Source: Sporosarcina luteola (GTDB lineage Bacteria; Bacillota; Bacilli; Bacillales_A; Planococcaceae). From it: a stretch of DNA of 64,000 nucleotides. Below the pieces are notes generated by a model. That model did not search any database, was not told the DNA's origin, and saw only the letters and a program-made list of their open reading frames with translations. This document shows, in pieces, positions 52,944-61,038 of this stretch (positions are counted from its first letter, which is position 1; every line of letters begins with the position of its first letter). The translations under genes and the position numbers were made by a program. Location: contig JACHLS010000005.1 in NCBI GenBank assembly GCA_014204635.1, positions 208,716 through 272,715 on the forward strand. Reading direction: 5' to 3'.

Positions 52944-52989
52944 CTACACTAGTACAACCATGTCATATGACATATATGCACTAGTGTAG
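52944..52989. promoter_or_regulatory. 46-bp nested palindrome at the sensor/HK-RR operon promoter
   Basis: CTACACTAGT (52944-52953) and ACTAGTGTAG (52980-52989) flank ATGTCATATGACAT (52960-52973). Both the 10-bp arms and the 14-bp core are perfect and share one centre at 52966/52967. A TTGACA -35 starts at 52990, immediately after the right arm. A repressor dimer-of-dimers or a cooperative operator is likely. Confidence 0.65.
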
Positions 52990-53033
52990 TTGACAGAAAG
53001 AGACTTACGATACAACTAATTAAGGGAGGAGCG

Positions 53034-53621
53034 ATGAATCTTATGAAATTACATTTCATCCAAAATGGTTATTTTTTATTGTTAACTTTCGCTACTGGTT
53101 TGTTTTATTTTTGCTTTTACCTGGTGGCACTCGTGTTCAGTTTAAGTCTTTCATTTACGGTAATCGGTGTTCCGCTCGTTATTCATGTATTAAGCACTAC
53201 TACAACTTTTATCCAATTTGAGCGCACGCAGACGAAAATTTATACGGATATTACGACGCCTCCTTATAATAAGGAAGTCACAAAGAACGTATCGGTCTGG
53301 AATCAAGCGAAATTAGAGCTTACGGATCGGCGCAACTGGCGTGCTGTCTTTTTGTTAATGCAAAAAATCGTGATTGGACTTGCCAGTCTTGTCAGTTTAG
53401 TCATTCTCTATGTGGCACCAATCGCATTCCTGTGTGCACCACTTGTTTATCGTTTCATCGATATGAATGTATTTTTTATACAGGTCGATACTTTTGCGAA
53501 ATCAATCTTTATCATGGCAATAGGAGCGATGCTCACCGTAATAAGCTTCAAGCTTTTAGATGTGTTGGCAAAAATATTTGGAGGTTATACGAGTAGCATG
53601 ATTCAGAAACTAAATCGATAA
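53034..53621 (+). CDS. Sensor domain (PF13796-like) membrane protein
   Basis: 195 residues, GGGAGGAG before ATG 53034. Four membrane segments in two pairs: about 12-35 and 38-58, then 108-140 and 153-175, with 'FSLSLSFTVIGVPLVIHVL' ending the first pair. That is the 'putative sensor' fold often found N-terminal to, or just ahead of, LiaS/NarX-type histidine kinases. The central loop ('DITTPPYNKEVTKNVS') is soluble. It heads the operon with the fused kinase-regulator 111 bp downstream and may modulate its kinase. It lacks any catalytic domain. Confidence 0.75.
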   Translation: MNLMKLHFIQNGYFLLLTFATGLFYFCFYLVALVFSLSLSFTVIGVPLVIHVLSTTTTFIQFERTQTKIYTDITTPPYNKEVTKNVSVWNQAKLELTDRRNWRAVFLLMQKIVIGLASLVSLVILYVAPIAFLCAPLVYRFIDMNVFFIQVDTFAKSIFIMAIGAMLTVISFKLLDVLAKIFGGYTSSMIQKLNR

Positions 53622-53732
53622 AGGGTCTGTTTCTGAACCTTTTTTAGGAGTTGCCGTATTTACTAAAATTATACTCAGGTATGAATTATAATAGAAGGAA
53701 CAAAACAGAAGGCTAATTTGAGGGTGAACAAC

Positions 53733-55526
53733 TTGTTGGATATGGTTAAACAGTGGTTTTGGTATGATTGGATCATGTTGGCATTTCGATTTATTAATAG
53801 CATAGCGCTCATCTACTCAACGATATATTATCAAGAGGGTCTGACGCTCCCGCTTTGGATTGTTATATCGTTGGAGATTGTTGTATTCTCTATTCCTTGG
53901 GTCTGTTTGTTGCTTAACTACAAGTATTTTTTATTCATGGAAATATTGCTGTATGGCGGACTGTGTACATATCTGATTTCGTTGTTTCCAGAAGCTTACC
54001 CGACATTTATTGTCTCAGTGTTTCTAATCGCGGCAAACAGCAATTACCTGTCTTATTATTGGACGGCTCCGGTAACAGTCTTTCTCATACCCGGTATTTT
54101 CCATCTAATTACACCAAGTAACAGTTATTGGATCCTGGTTACCTACTTCGGACTTGCTTACGTGATAGGGTTTGCTTTTCACTTATTAATCGTTAATCAT
54201 CGGCAAAATGAAACGATTCGCAAACAAAATGAAATTCTTGAACAATATATGTCTCAAATCGAGCGCATTACACTTGCGGAAGAGCGTAACAGGCTGTCAA
54301 GGGAGCTGCATGATACAGTTGGTCATGCGTATACCTCTATCATCATGGGGATGGAAACGCTGCGCCCTGAGCTTTCGACTGATATGGGAAAACAGAGATT
54401 GGATTCCCTACTAGAAATGGGGCGTAAAAGTATCGAAGAAGTGAGAAGATACTTGCATCAAATAGAATCGCCCGAGCAGTCACATTCCTTGGTCCATTCT
54501 TTGCAAAAGCTTGGTGATGAATTCCAGGAGCATGCTCAAGTTGATGTAAACTTTCGGGAGTTCGGAAAGGAGTACGAACTATCTCAACAGGCGAAGATGG
54601 CACTCATCCGTTGCTTACAGGAGTCCTTTACGAATGCGGTTCGTCATGGGCATGCGACAGAAATTACTGTTTCTCTGCAATTCGGTGAGCAGTATACCAG
54701 GCTCGAGGTGCAGGACAATGGAAGAGGAATGGAGGAGTCTCAGCAGGGGTTTGGGATGAACACGATGAAGGAACGAGCGATGAATTTGCAAGGTCAAGTG
54801 TCTGTCTATACGAAGCCAGGGGATGGGACGCTTGTCGCCTGTACTTTGCCGAGACAAGGAGAAATGGCAGATGAGCTTATCCGCTTGTTAGTCGTCGATG
54901 ATCAGCCGTTTATACGGGAAAGTCTGCAAACACTGCTCGACAGGTATCAAGATTTGAATGTAGCAGGCTTAGCTGAAAATGGCGAACAAGCCATCGATCT
55001 GTGTGAGCGCCTTCAGCCCCATGTAGTGCTAATGGATTTAGATATGCCAAGTATGGACGGAATTGAAGCAACTAAATTGATTAAGCAGCAATGGCCAAAT
55101 ATACGTGTATTGATTTTAACAACGTTTCAGGATACAGAGAAAGCGTTGAATTTGCTGCGTAACGGTGCAGATGGATTTCTGATGAAATCGACTGAAACTC
55201 TTGAGCTGGCTAATACAATTCGGCTAATTCATCGAGGAAGCACACTGATTGATCAAGGGGTGTCCCATAAACTATTTAAGAAGCTGGATGAGAGGATTGA
55301 ATCCTCACAATCAAAGTCCATTATTGACTATGAACTAACGGCCAGGGAAGTAGAAATACTGCAGCTTGTTGCCAAAGGGCTCCGTTATAAGACGATAGCA
55401 TCCAAGCTGTATTTATCGGACGGCACTGTTAGAAACTATGCCTCTTCGGCTTATCTCAAGCTAGGAGTACGTAACAAAGAACAAGCAGTTCAGAAAGCAT
55501 TGGAAGTTGGGGTTATTACTTACTAA
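53733..55526 (+). CDS. Fused sensor histidine kinase and NarL/LuxR-type response regulator
   Basis: 597 residues from TTG 53733 (GAGGGTG 6 nt upstream). Residues about 10-155 hold five or six membrane segments. A HisKA_3 dimerisation helix has 'LSRELHDTVGHAYTSI' with His193, followed by an HATPase with 'LQESFTNAVRHGHATEI' near 290 and 'GFGMNTMKERA' near 340. At residue 378 the chain passes without a stop into a full regulator: acidic pair Asp389/390 in 'VVDDQPF', phospho-acceptor Asp435 in 'VVLMDLDMP', and a LuxR helix-turn-helix 'LTAREVEILQLVAKGLRYKT'. Such pairs are normally two genes. ATG 54864 with AAGGAG before it marks the ancestral regulator start and may still be used. Confidence 0.88.
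   Translation: MLDMVKQWFWYDWIMLAFRFINSIALIYSTIYYQEGLTLPLWIVISLEIVVFSIPWVCLLLNYKYFLFMEILLYGGLCTYLISLFPEAYPTFIVSVFLIAANSNYLSYYWTAPVTVFLIPGIFHLITPSNSYWILVTYFGLAYVIGFAFHLLIVNHRQNETIRKQNEILEQYMSQIERITLAEERNRLSRELHDTVGHAYTSIIMGMETLRPELSTDMGKQRLDSLLEMGRKSIEEVRRYLHQIESPEQSHSLVHSLQKLGDEFQEHAQVDVNFREFGKEYELSQQAKMALIRCLQESFTNAVRHGHATEITVSLQFGEQYTRLEVQDNGRGMEESQQGFGMNTMKERAMNLQGQVSVYTKPGDGTLVACTLPRQGEMADELIRLLVVDDQPFIRESLQTLLDRYQDLNVAGLAENGEQAIDLCERLQPHVVLMDLDMPSMDGIEATKLIKQQWPNIRVLILTTFQDTEKALNLLRNGADGFLMKSTETLELANTIRLIHRGSTLIDQGVSHKLFKKLDERIESSQSKSIIDYELTAREVEILQLVAKGLRYKTIASKLYLSDGTVRNYASSAYLKLGVRNKEQAVQKALEVGVITY
54864..55526 (+). CDS. Possible internal translation of the response regulator alone
   Basis: In-frame ATG 54864 lies 2 nt after AAGGAG (54856-54861), exactly where the kinase ends and the receiver domain starts. 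A product from here would be a normal-length (220-residue) NarL-type regulator: receiver about 8-120, LuxR HTH about 155-215. The spacing is short, so whether ribosomes start here is uncertain. Listed because it would let the cell make both a fused kinase-regulator and a free regulator. Confidence 0.35.
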   Translation: MADELIRLLVVDDQPFIRESLQTLLDRYQDLNVAGLAENGEQAIDLCERLQPHVVLMDLDMPSMDGIEATKLIKQQWPNIRVLILTTFQDTEKALNLLRNGADGFLMKSTETLELANTIRLIHRGSTLIDQGVSHKLFKKLDERIESSQSKSIIDYELTAREVEILQLVAKGLRYKTIASKLYLSDGTVRNYASSAYLKLGVRNKEQAVQKALEVGVITY

Positions 55527-55664
55527 AATACGTATCTTACAAAGGGTTAGATGAATGCTGCCATAATTTTAAGATACATAAAGACATTTAATAAAGTCCT
55601 GCTTTGTTGATGTTTACTTTCTCATTTACCTATATTATGGTTCTTGGTTTAAGTTTGTAGAGTA

Positions 55665-55701
55665 TTAGAGCTCCTCATAAAATAGTTTAGAGGAGCTCTA
55701 A
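55665..55701. terminator. Hairpin between convergent HK-RR and adenine deaminase genes
   Basis: TTAGAGCTCCTC (55665-55676) and GAGGAGCTCTAA (55690-55701) make a perfect 12-bp stem with a 13-nt loop. T-runs are weak on both sides, but its position suits a bidirectional terminator. Confidence 0.6.
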
Positions 55702-55722
55702 GAAAAACTATTGACCCTATAA

Positions 55723-57477
55723 TCAATAAACCTTTTCTTCAACTGTAACAGCTACAGGTACAAATTCAAATTTTGTTACATCCACAAGTCCTACATCCGT
55801 AATTTTCAATTTCGGAATTACAGCTAACGACATAAAGCCTAATGTCATGATGGGATCGACATCAGCTGCAATTCCGAGTACCTCACGTGCCACATCATCG
55901 ACTTTGCGTTGCGCTTCAATGACCTCTTCTCCTGAAAGATTACTCATCAGGCCAGCTACCGGCAGTGCCATCGTATGGAGGACCTTGCCGCCATTGACCA
56001 GGACAACTCCGCCGTCCTGTTCTTTTAAATTCTCAACGGCCAATGCCATATCCTCGTCATTGGTTCCCGTCACAATCAGGTTATGTGAATCATGTGCAAT
56101 GGAGATGCCAATCGCACCTTTTTGGATGCCGTAATCTTTCAATAAACCTACGAATACATTCCCCGTATTATGATGTCTTTCAATCACAGCAATTTTGGCA
56201 ACCGGATTATTGGGGTTGTATACAAATTCACCTGCCTCATCCAGATCTACTTCGACAATGGCTTCATTGGTTAACGCTTCGGTTTGAATCACTTCAATCG
56301 CTCTGGCTTTATTTGAACCTAACTTCAAGGAAAGCTTCTCTTTTGAAAAATCGCTGACATGTACACTAGATTGTACGGAAGAAATCTCGGCTCTCGTAAA
56401 TGGCAGCACATATTTACCTTGATCCGCCACAAGTTGTCCTTCGATATATGTTTGTTCCACTACCAAGTTGTCAAGATCGTTGAAAATGACTAAATCGGCT
56501 CTTAACCCTGGTGCCACAGCTCCACGGTCATTCAACTGACAGCATTCTGCCGCGTTGATGGTAGCCATTTGAATGGCTTGTATCGGATCCACGTTTTCCT
56601 CTACACAAATACGGATTGCGTTATCCAAGTGACCTTTTTCTATAATAGTTTTAGCTTGTACATCATCACCACATAAAACACAGCGGCGGAAATTTTGAGT
56701 TGTAACTCCCTTTAGCAAAGTTCGCAGATTCTGCGTGACAGATCCTTCCCGTAAAAAGACATACATCCCCCGAGAAATACGGGCCTGCATCTCTTCTACT
56801 GTAGAACATTCATGGTCATTTTCCACACCAGCCGCAATATATGCGTTAAGTTCCTTTCCATTTACCATTGGACTATGCCCATCTATTCGTTTATTAAGCT
56901 TCTTCGCTACTAAAATCTTATCAAGCACATCATCCTTGGCCTCGATTACACTAGGGAAATCCATAAATTCAGCGAGTCCTTTCACTTTCCCAGTTTCCAA
57001 AGGGGCCACCATATCAGAGGCAGTTAACACCGCACCCGCATTTTCCATGTTTGTTGCCGGAACACAAGAAGGCAACATGTATTGGATGTCTAACGCCGTA
57101 TGTTCTGCTGCCTCAATCATATAATCCAACCCTTTAAGTCCTGCTACGTTAACAATTTCATGAGGGTCTGCCATCACGGTCGTCGTTCCATGGGGTACCA
57201 GTAAACGCCCAAATTCCTCTGGTGTTACATAGGAAGATTCCACATGAATATGCGGATCAATAAAGCTAGGCGCAATATATTTTCCTTTTACATCAACAAC
57301 CTTTTTCCCTTCATAGGTTTCTCCAATACCTGCAATCTTCCCATTGACAATGGCCACATCGCCAACAAGGATACTCCCTTGATAGACATCCACGATTTTT
57401 CCATTTTTCAATACGAGATCTGCAGATGTACGTCCTGCAGCCACGTCAATTAGCTGCGTTAATTCTTTTTTTTGCAA
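55723..57477 (-). CDS. ade: Adenine deaminase
   Basis: 584 residues from TTG 57477, decided by GGTGGGG 6 nt upstream and by the family's usual 575-590 length; the open frame to 57603 runs into the riboswitch. Metal site 'SFIDPHIHVESSYVTPEEF' near 76 and 'HGTTTVMADPHEIVNVAG' near 102 are canonical for adenine deaminase, as are 'DGHSPMVNGKELNAYIAAG' near 200 and 'CVLCGDDVQ' near 267. The enzyme turns adenine into hypoxanthine and ammonia using Mn2+ or Fe2+ in purine salvage. A guanine-class riboswitch and two terminators precede it. Confidence 0.95.
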   Translation of the reverse strand: MQKKELTQLIDVAAGRTSADLVLKNGKIVDVYQGSILVGDVAIVNGKIAGIGETYEGKKVVDVKGKYIAPSFIDPHIHVESSYVTPEEFGRLLVPHGTTTVMADPHEIVNVAGLKGLDYMIEAAEHTALDIQYMLPSCVPATNMENAGAVLTASDMVAPLETGKVKGLAEFMDFPSVIEAKDDVLDKILVAKKLNKRIDGHSPMVNGKELNAYIAAGVENDHECSTVEEMQARISRGMYVFLREGSVTQNLRTLLKGVTTQNFRRCVLCGDDVQAKTIIEKGHLDNAIRICVEENVDPIQAIQMATINAAECCQLNDRGAVAPGLRADLVIFNDLDNLVVEQTYIEGQLVADQGKYVLPFTRAEISSVQSSVHVSDFSKEKLSLKLGSNKARAIEVIQTEALTNEAIVEVDLDEAGEFVYNPNNPVAKIAVIERHHNTGNVFVGLLKDYGIQKGAIGISIAHDSHNLIVTGTNDEDMALAVENLKEQDGGVVLVNGGKVLHTMALPVAGLMSNLSGEEVIEAQRKVDDVAREVLGIAADVDPIMTLGFMSLAVIPKLKITDVGLVDVTKFEFVPVAVTVEEKVY

Positions 57478-57504
57478 TTTTTTCCCCACCCATCTAAGTT
57501 GTAT

Positions 57505-57563
57505 AAAAAAAAGCCCCAAACACATGCTCCTCACTAGGAAAAGCAATGCACTTCGGGCTTTTA
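57505..57563 (-). terminator. Second leader terminator before ade
   Basis: On the minus strand AAAAGCCC pairs with GGGGCTTTTTTTT around an interrupted inner stem; the T-run is eight bases. It ends about 28 nt before the ade start, so it would block reading of ade unless melted or prevented. Confidence 0.8.
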
Positions 57564-57575
57564 TGATCGAAATAC

Positions 57576-57617
57576 AAAAGACCGAAACCTCTAAATCATT
57601 CACGGTTTCCAGTCTTT
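57576..57617 (-). terminator. First leader terminator, riboswitch expression platform
   Basis: On the minus strand AAAGACTGGAAACC pairs with GGTTTCGGTCTTTT (one mismatch) and ends in TTTTGTATTT, just after the aptamer P1 helix. This is the usual OFF-switch arrangement: ligand-bound aptamer lets the terminator form. Confidence 0.85.
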
Positions 57618-57620
57618 AGC

Positions 57621-57693
57621 TTTTCATAGTCCGTTCGTTTACGGTGAACAGGTAGAAACTCGCAGGCCATATCCCCACTATTATATGAAAAAA
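57621..57693 (-). ncRNA. Guanine-class purine riboswitch aptamer
   Basis: Minus-strand sequence fits the purine aptamer core: P1 arm TTTTCATA...TATGAAAA, 'GGATATGGC', 'GAGTTTCTACC', 'CCGTAAACG' and 'GGACTATGA'. The base that sets specificity, just before TATGA, is C (as in the xpt guanine riboswitch 'CGACTATG'), not T as in adenine switches. So guanine or hypoxanthine should be the ligand, though the gene controlled handles adenine. Confidence 0.92.
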
Positions 57694-57877
57694 CTATATG
57701 CAGTTTTTAAGTTTTTTAAGTATAGCATTATTTTCATTTTTTGCAACCAGTTTTTCGGCAGGATAAGGTGGAAAGATGCTTCTTGTATGTTCCGACCCAC
57801 AGACCCATAAATCTTTTGATTGTTGGATTTCCTGCAAGAAGTCTCACCCTAAAGAGGACTTGTAATGGAAAAACACA

Positions 57878-58663
57878 TTACTTCCAAACTTCTTGCAAAG
57901 TATCTCTGAACAATTCATCTAATTTTTTTGTCGGATCCTTTGCTTCTACGCGTAGCGTTTTACTATATTCTTCGAGACGTTTTATCTCGCTTTCTATAAA
58001 ATCGTTAATTACATAAATTCGTGGTTCAATATCTAACTCTTCACCTAGTAGCTTTCTTTGTAATAGATGTTGTACTGCATTTTTCAATTCACCTTCTGGA
58101 ATGATGTCTCCCAATAATTCATGAAAGCTGATTGGAGGTGTCCTATTATATTTCTCAATCCACATACAAGCTAATATCGGTCGAAGCACATAAAAATACT
58201 TTTTTATTTTTACTTCTGGACCTTGCAGGTAATCCCGATAATTATTTTTTGCCATGTTCAAATAATGATGCAGCATCGAATTTGGATAATATACTTCCGA
58301 TTCTAAAGACCGCATATTACCTATAAACGAGTACTTTTGATAATAAACGATATTGCTTCGCAACCATTCTAAAAGTGGAGGATTATTCTTTCTAAAAAGA
58401 CGCAGCGCTTTTGTGATCTCCCAACCGCTTATATCTAATAAATCATTAATTGGTTCTTCAATCACATCTCTCTTTGCTCCAATTCCTTGTGGATCGATTG
58501 CCAGATACCATTCCGGTGGATGAATATAAATAAACCGAACATCATAATCGCTGTCTTTTGAAGGAAACCCCCATGCTCTACTTCCAGATTCAACAGCATA
58601 TAAGATCTTTACATCGTATCTCTCTTCTATTTCTAACAATTTTGTTTGAATGATTTCGTTCAT
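57878..58663 (-). CDS. YcgL-like nucleotidyltransferase
   Basis: 261 residues from ATG 58663 (GGGGG 7 nt upstream; ATG 58669 has no spacer). The polymerase-beta nucleotidyltransferase motif is plain: 'ESGSRAWGFPSKDSDYDVRF' near 25, with G-S-R and D-x-D-x-R. The remainder ('YFYVLRPILACMWIEKYNRT' near 158) matches the YcgL/PF10127 family of uncharacterised proteins related to RlaP. Members are proposed to modify RNA or nucleotides and are common in Bacillus. Monocistronic, not linked to ade, and no toxin partner is visible, so it is not an MNT/HEPN pair. Confidence 0.85.
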   Translation of the reverse strand: MNEIIQTKLLEIEERYDVKILYAVESGSRAWGFPSKDSDYDVRFIYIHPPEWYLAIDPQGIGAKRDVIEEPINDLLDISGWEITKALRLFRKNNPPLLEWLRSNIVYYQKYSFIGNMRSLESEVYYPNSMLHHYLNMAKNNYRDYLQGPEVKIKKYFYVLRPILACMWIEKYNRTPPISFHELLGDIIPEGELKNAVQHLLQRKLLGEELDIEPRIYVINDFIESEIKRLEEYSKTLRVEAKDPTKKLDELFRDTLQEVWK

Positions 58664-58792
58664 TTTCATACCCCCTTATTTAAAGAACTATCTCCATCTT
58701 ACCAAACTTAACAATTGGATTCTCGGTTAGGTTAATGAATCCAGCATCAGCCCAACTTACTTATGATATTGTTCACCTTCACGGGGCTAATG

Positions 58793-58820
58793 GAAAAAGA
58801 GCGCCAAATAGACGCTCTCT
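58793..58820 (-). terminator. Terminator downstream of the second methyltransferase
   Basis: On the minus strand AGAGCG and CGCTCT form a 6-bp stem with a 9-nt loop, followed by TTTTTCC. It lies about 140 nt past the methyltransferase stop. The minus-strand stretch between them (58821-58959) stays open for about 55 codons without an RBS. Confidence 0.65.
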
Positions 58821-58959
58821 CCAACATACCTTCATGTATCCTTCGAGGCAAGCCTTCCCAGAAACAATCCGGTTTATTTTTTCTCGCAAAAAATCTTCGT
58901 CAATAGTAATAAGGCTCTCCGTGACATTTGTAATTGTGGTTTTAAATTCTTTTCAATTC

Positions 58960-59706
58960 TTATTTATTCACAATCTTTTTTGCTCTGATAATTACAAAAG
59001 AAGGTCGACGAAATTCTTTATCAAGACTTGGTAAATTACACACTGCTTCTTTAGCCGGTATTGGCTCAATAACTTTTTCGATTTGCAGCCCATTTTCAAT
59101 AAGTGTATTTAGGATAGTAGACATTGTACGGTGATACATTATAACATTATCAACTATCCAATTCTGAGTACGTAATCCTTCATATTGATAATTATCTACT
59201 GCAAAATGAAGTAGGTTACCTTCTTCATTGGTGATCCAACTTTCTTTTCCCTTATTCGCTGTTACAATCGGGTGCTCTATAGAAAATAATAAAACCCCTT
59301 CTTCACATAATGCCTTACTTATCTTTTTAATAAGCAACTGATAATCTGCAATATAATGAAAAGCTAATGAACTACTAACAAAATCAATTGTTCCTTCCGA
59401 CACTGTTACATCTTCAAAGGCACTCCGCTCAAAAGTGAGACCTTCATGAATATGACGCTTTTTTGCATTCGCAATCATGTTTGATGAAATATCAAATCCA
59501 GTTACATGTTTTGCACCTTGGGTAACACAATATGCTGCAAAATCTCCCATTCCACAGCCAATATCTAAAACAACCTTATTTTGGAGAGTTGGAATTAGGG
59601 TGAAAAAGTTTGGCTGCTCAAGTAAATTGTTATAATTATGTTCTCTTGCTCTTAATTCTTTATATTTTTCAAAAAATGTATTGTTATCATAGATATTCTG
59701 TTTCAT
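58960..59706 (-). CDS. Class I SAM-dependent methyltransferase
   Basis: 248 residues, RBS TAGGAG before ATG 59706. Motif I 'VVLDIGCGMGDFAAYCV' near 44, 'HVTGFDISSNMIANAKKR' near 66, 'DFVSSSLAFHYIADYQLLI' near 110 and 'EGVLLFSIEHPIVTA' near 138. The 'SIEHP' and 'TMSTILNTLIENGLQIEKVIEP' features match the Methyltransf_11/25 group commonly annotated as tellurite- or small-molecule methyltransferases. The substrate cannot be read. It is distinct from the methyltransferase at 47680. Confidence 0.88.
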   Translation of the reverse strand: MKQNIYDNNTFFEKYKELRAREHNYNNLLEQPNFFTLIPTLQNKVVLDIGCGMGDFAAYCVTQGAKHVTGFDISSNMIANAKKRHIHEGLTFERSAFEDVTVSEGTIDFVSSSLAFHYIADYQLLIKKISKALCEEGVLLFSIEHPIVTANKGKESWITNEEGNLLHFAVDNYQYEGLRTQNWIVDNVIMYHRTMSTILNTLIENGLQIEKVIEPIPAKEAVCNLPSLDKEFRRPSFVIIRAKKIVNK

Positions 59707-59763
59707 TTTCTCCTACATTTCATCATAACGTTATGAAGTATTTGCGCATATTAATTATGACAT

Positions 59764-59792
59764 TTGTACAAAATTAATAATAGACTTATAAT
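59764..59792 (+). promoter_or_regulatory. Promoter ahead of a short leader or small RNA
   Basis: TTGTAC (59764-59769) and TATAAT (59787-59792) are 17 bp apart. Transcription would start near 59799 and meet a terminator at 59860-59896. Confidence 0.65.
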
Positions 59793-59859
59793 ACAGTTTT
59801 TGTTAAGATGTAGATAGAGGCATGTCTTCTTTCAAAACATTTCATGAAAACAATATAGT

Positions 59860-59896
59860 AAAAGGCAGAAATTCCACTCGATTTCCGCCTTTTTTT
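59860..59896 (+). terminator. Terminator in the leader of the LytTR operon
   Basis: AAAAGGCAGAAAT pairs with ATTTCCGCCTTTT (one mismatch), followed by seven T's. It lies between the promoter at 59764 and the LytTR start at 59987, so it is an attenuator or the end of a separate ~100-nt RNA. Confidence 0.8.
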
Positions 59897-59986
59897 AATT
59901 ATCAAATTAATTTCAAACTATGTTACAGTGGTCTGGTCTGTAGGTTTGGATGTCCTGAAACAGTTTGAATTTTCGCGGGTGATAAT

Positions 59987-60424
59987 TTGAAAATTTCAAT
60001 AGAAAAAATAAGCAACAAACTGGAAGAAGAAATCCTCATTAGATGTCATGAGGTAGATGAAGAAATACGCGAAATTATAAGTAAATTAAAAACTGAACCC
60101 CTCAAAATAGTCGGATATCAAAATGATAAAGTACATCTTATTGTTCTTAAAAATATCTATTATTTTGAGGCAGTTGACGGAAAGGTTTTTCTTTACTGCG
60201 AGGATAACGTTTTCGAAGTAAAACAAAAGCTTTATGAGCTAGAGAAAATATGTAAAGAAAAGGACTTTTTCCGTGCAACCAAATCAACCATCCTAAACAT
60301 AGCTAAAATTTCGTCCGTTCACCCTTCCTTTAGTGGCCGATTCGAGGCACTGCTTGATAATGGGGAACGTGTTGTTATATCAAGGAAATATGTGCCTGTT
60401 CTAAAAAAAGTACTTGGATTGTAA
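59987..60424 (+). CDS. LytTR family DNA-binding regulator
   Basis: 145 residues from TTG 59987 with CGGGTGA close upstream. The C-terminal LytTR domain (about 45-145) shows 'IVLKNIYYFEAVDGKVFLYC' and 'FFRATKSTILNIAKISSVHP' then 'RFEALLDNGERVVISRKYVP', all typical of the family. There is no receiver domain; it is the short LytTR type found in an operon with a DUF3021 membrane protein, which follows 16 nt later. Such pairs control nearby transporters or their own locus. Leader attenuation is possible. Confidence 0.9.
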   Translation: MKISIEKISNKLEEEILIRCHEVDEEIREIISKLKTEPLKIVGYQNDKVHLIVLKNIYYFEAVDGKVFLYCEDNVFEVKQKLYELEKICKEKDFFRATKSTILNIAKISSVHPSFSGRFEALLDNGERVVISRKYVPVLKKVLGL

Positions 60425-60440
60425 AAGGTAGGATGTATAT

Positions 60441-60875
60441 ATGAAACTTTCAGAGTTCTTACAAGGCATTATTAAGGATTTCTTGATTATCTTCGCATCT
60501 ATAATTATTATTATTACTATTTTAAGACAAATTTATTATCCTGATATGGCCTTTGACTTAAAGTCAATTTATATTCTGATTGGGTTTTCATTTATAAGTG
60601 CCCTAACAGGATTTATATTATATTCTCCTAATCAAATAAGCGAAAAAAAAATGCGTATAAAAATAGCCATTCATTTTTTCACTTTAGAAATACTATTAAT
60701 TACCCTTAGTAGCATTGTTGGTATTGTGAAAAGTGGATTCGATATTAGTATTCTTGCACTGCAAATTGCTGTTATCTATATTATAGTTCGTCTCTTGTCA
60801 TGGAAAAATGATATTAAAGAAGCCAACATAATTAACGAAAAGCTAAAAACACTTAAAAAAAATGAGAATGAGTAG
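60441..60875 (+). CDS. DUF3021 family membrane protein
   Basis: 144 residues, RBS AAAGGTAGGA. Four membrane segments: about 12-28, 40-62, 75-96 and 102-120, with a basic/charged C-terminal tail ('NEKLKTLKKNENE'). This is the standard DUF3021 size and topology, and the family is nearly always paired with a short LytTR regulator, as here. It probably holds or inhibits the regulator at the membrane. Terminated by the hairpin at 60903. Confidence 0.88.
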   Translation: MKLSEFLQGIIKDFLIIFASIIIIITILRQIYYPDMAFDLKSIYILIGFSFISALTGFILYSPNQISEKKMRIKIAIHFFTLEILLITLSSIVGIVKSGFDISILALQIAVIYIIVRLLSWKNDIKEANIINEKLKTLKKNENE

Positions 60876-60902
60876 TTGAGTTTTTATTCAACATATTATT
60901 TT

Positions 60903-60931
60903 ACGGTAAGCTTTATAGTTTACCGTTTTTT
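60903..60931 (+). terminator. Terminator of the LytTR-DUF3021 operon
   Basis: ACGGTAA (60903-60909) pairs with TTTACCGT (60918-60926), followed by a T-run. Confidence 0.8.
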
Positions 60932-61038
60932 TGCATCTTATTTGCCTGTAGAAGCAACTTACCGTTTTTCTATATACTTCTTTTCGGTCGCTTACTATGA
61001 TGAGTTCATAAAATTGATCGAAAGAGGGAGTAACTACA

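Noticed and set aside
58735..59034. 99-codon plus-strand frame and an opposing minus-strand open stretch (58770-58955)
   Set aside because: Neither has an RBS; the plus-strand frame enters the end of a convincing methyltransferase gene, and the minus-strand stretch ends inside a terminator.
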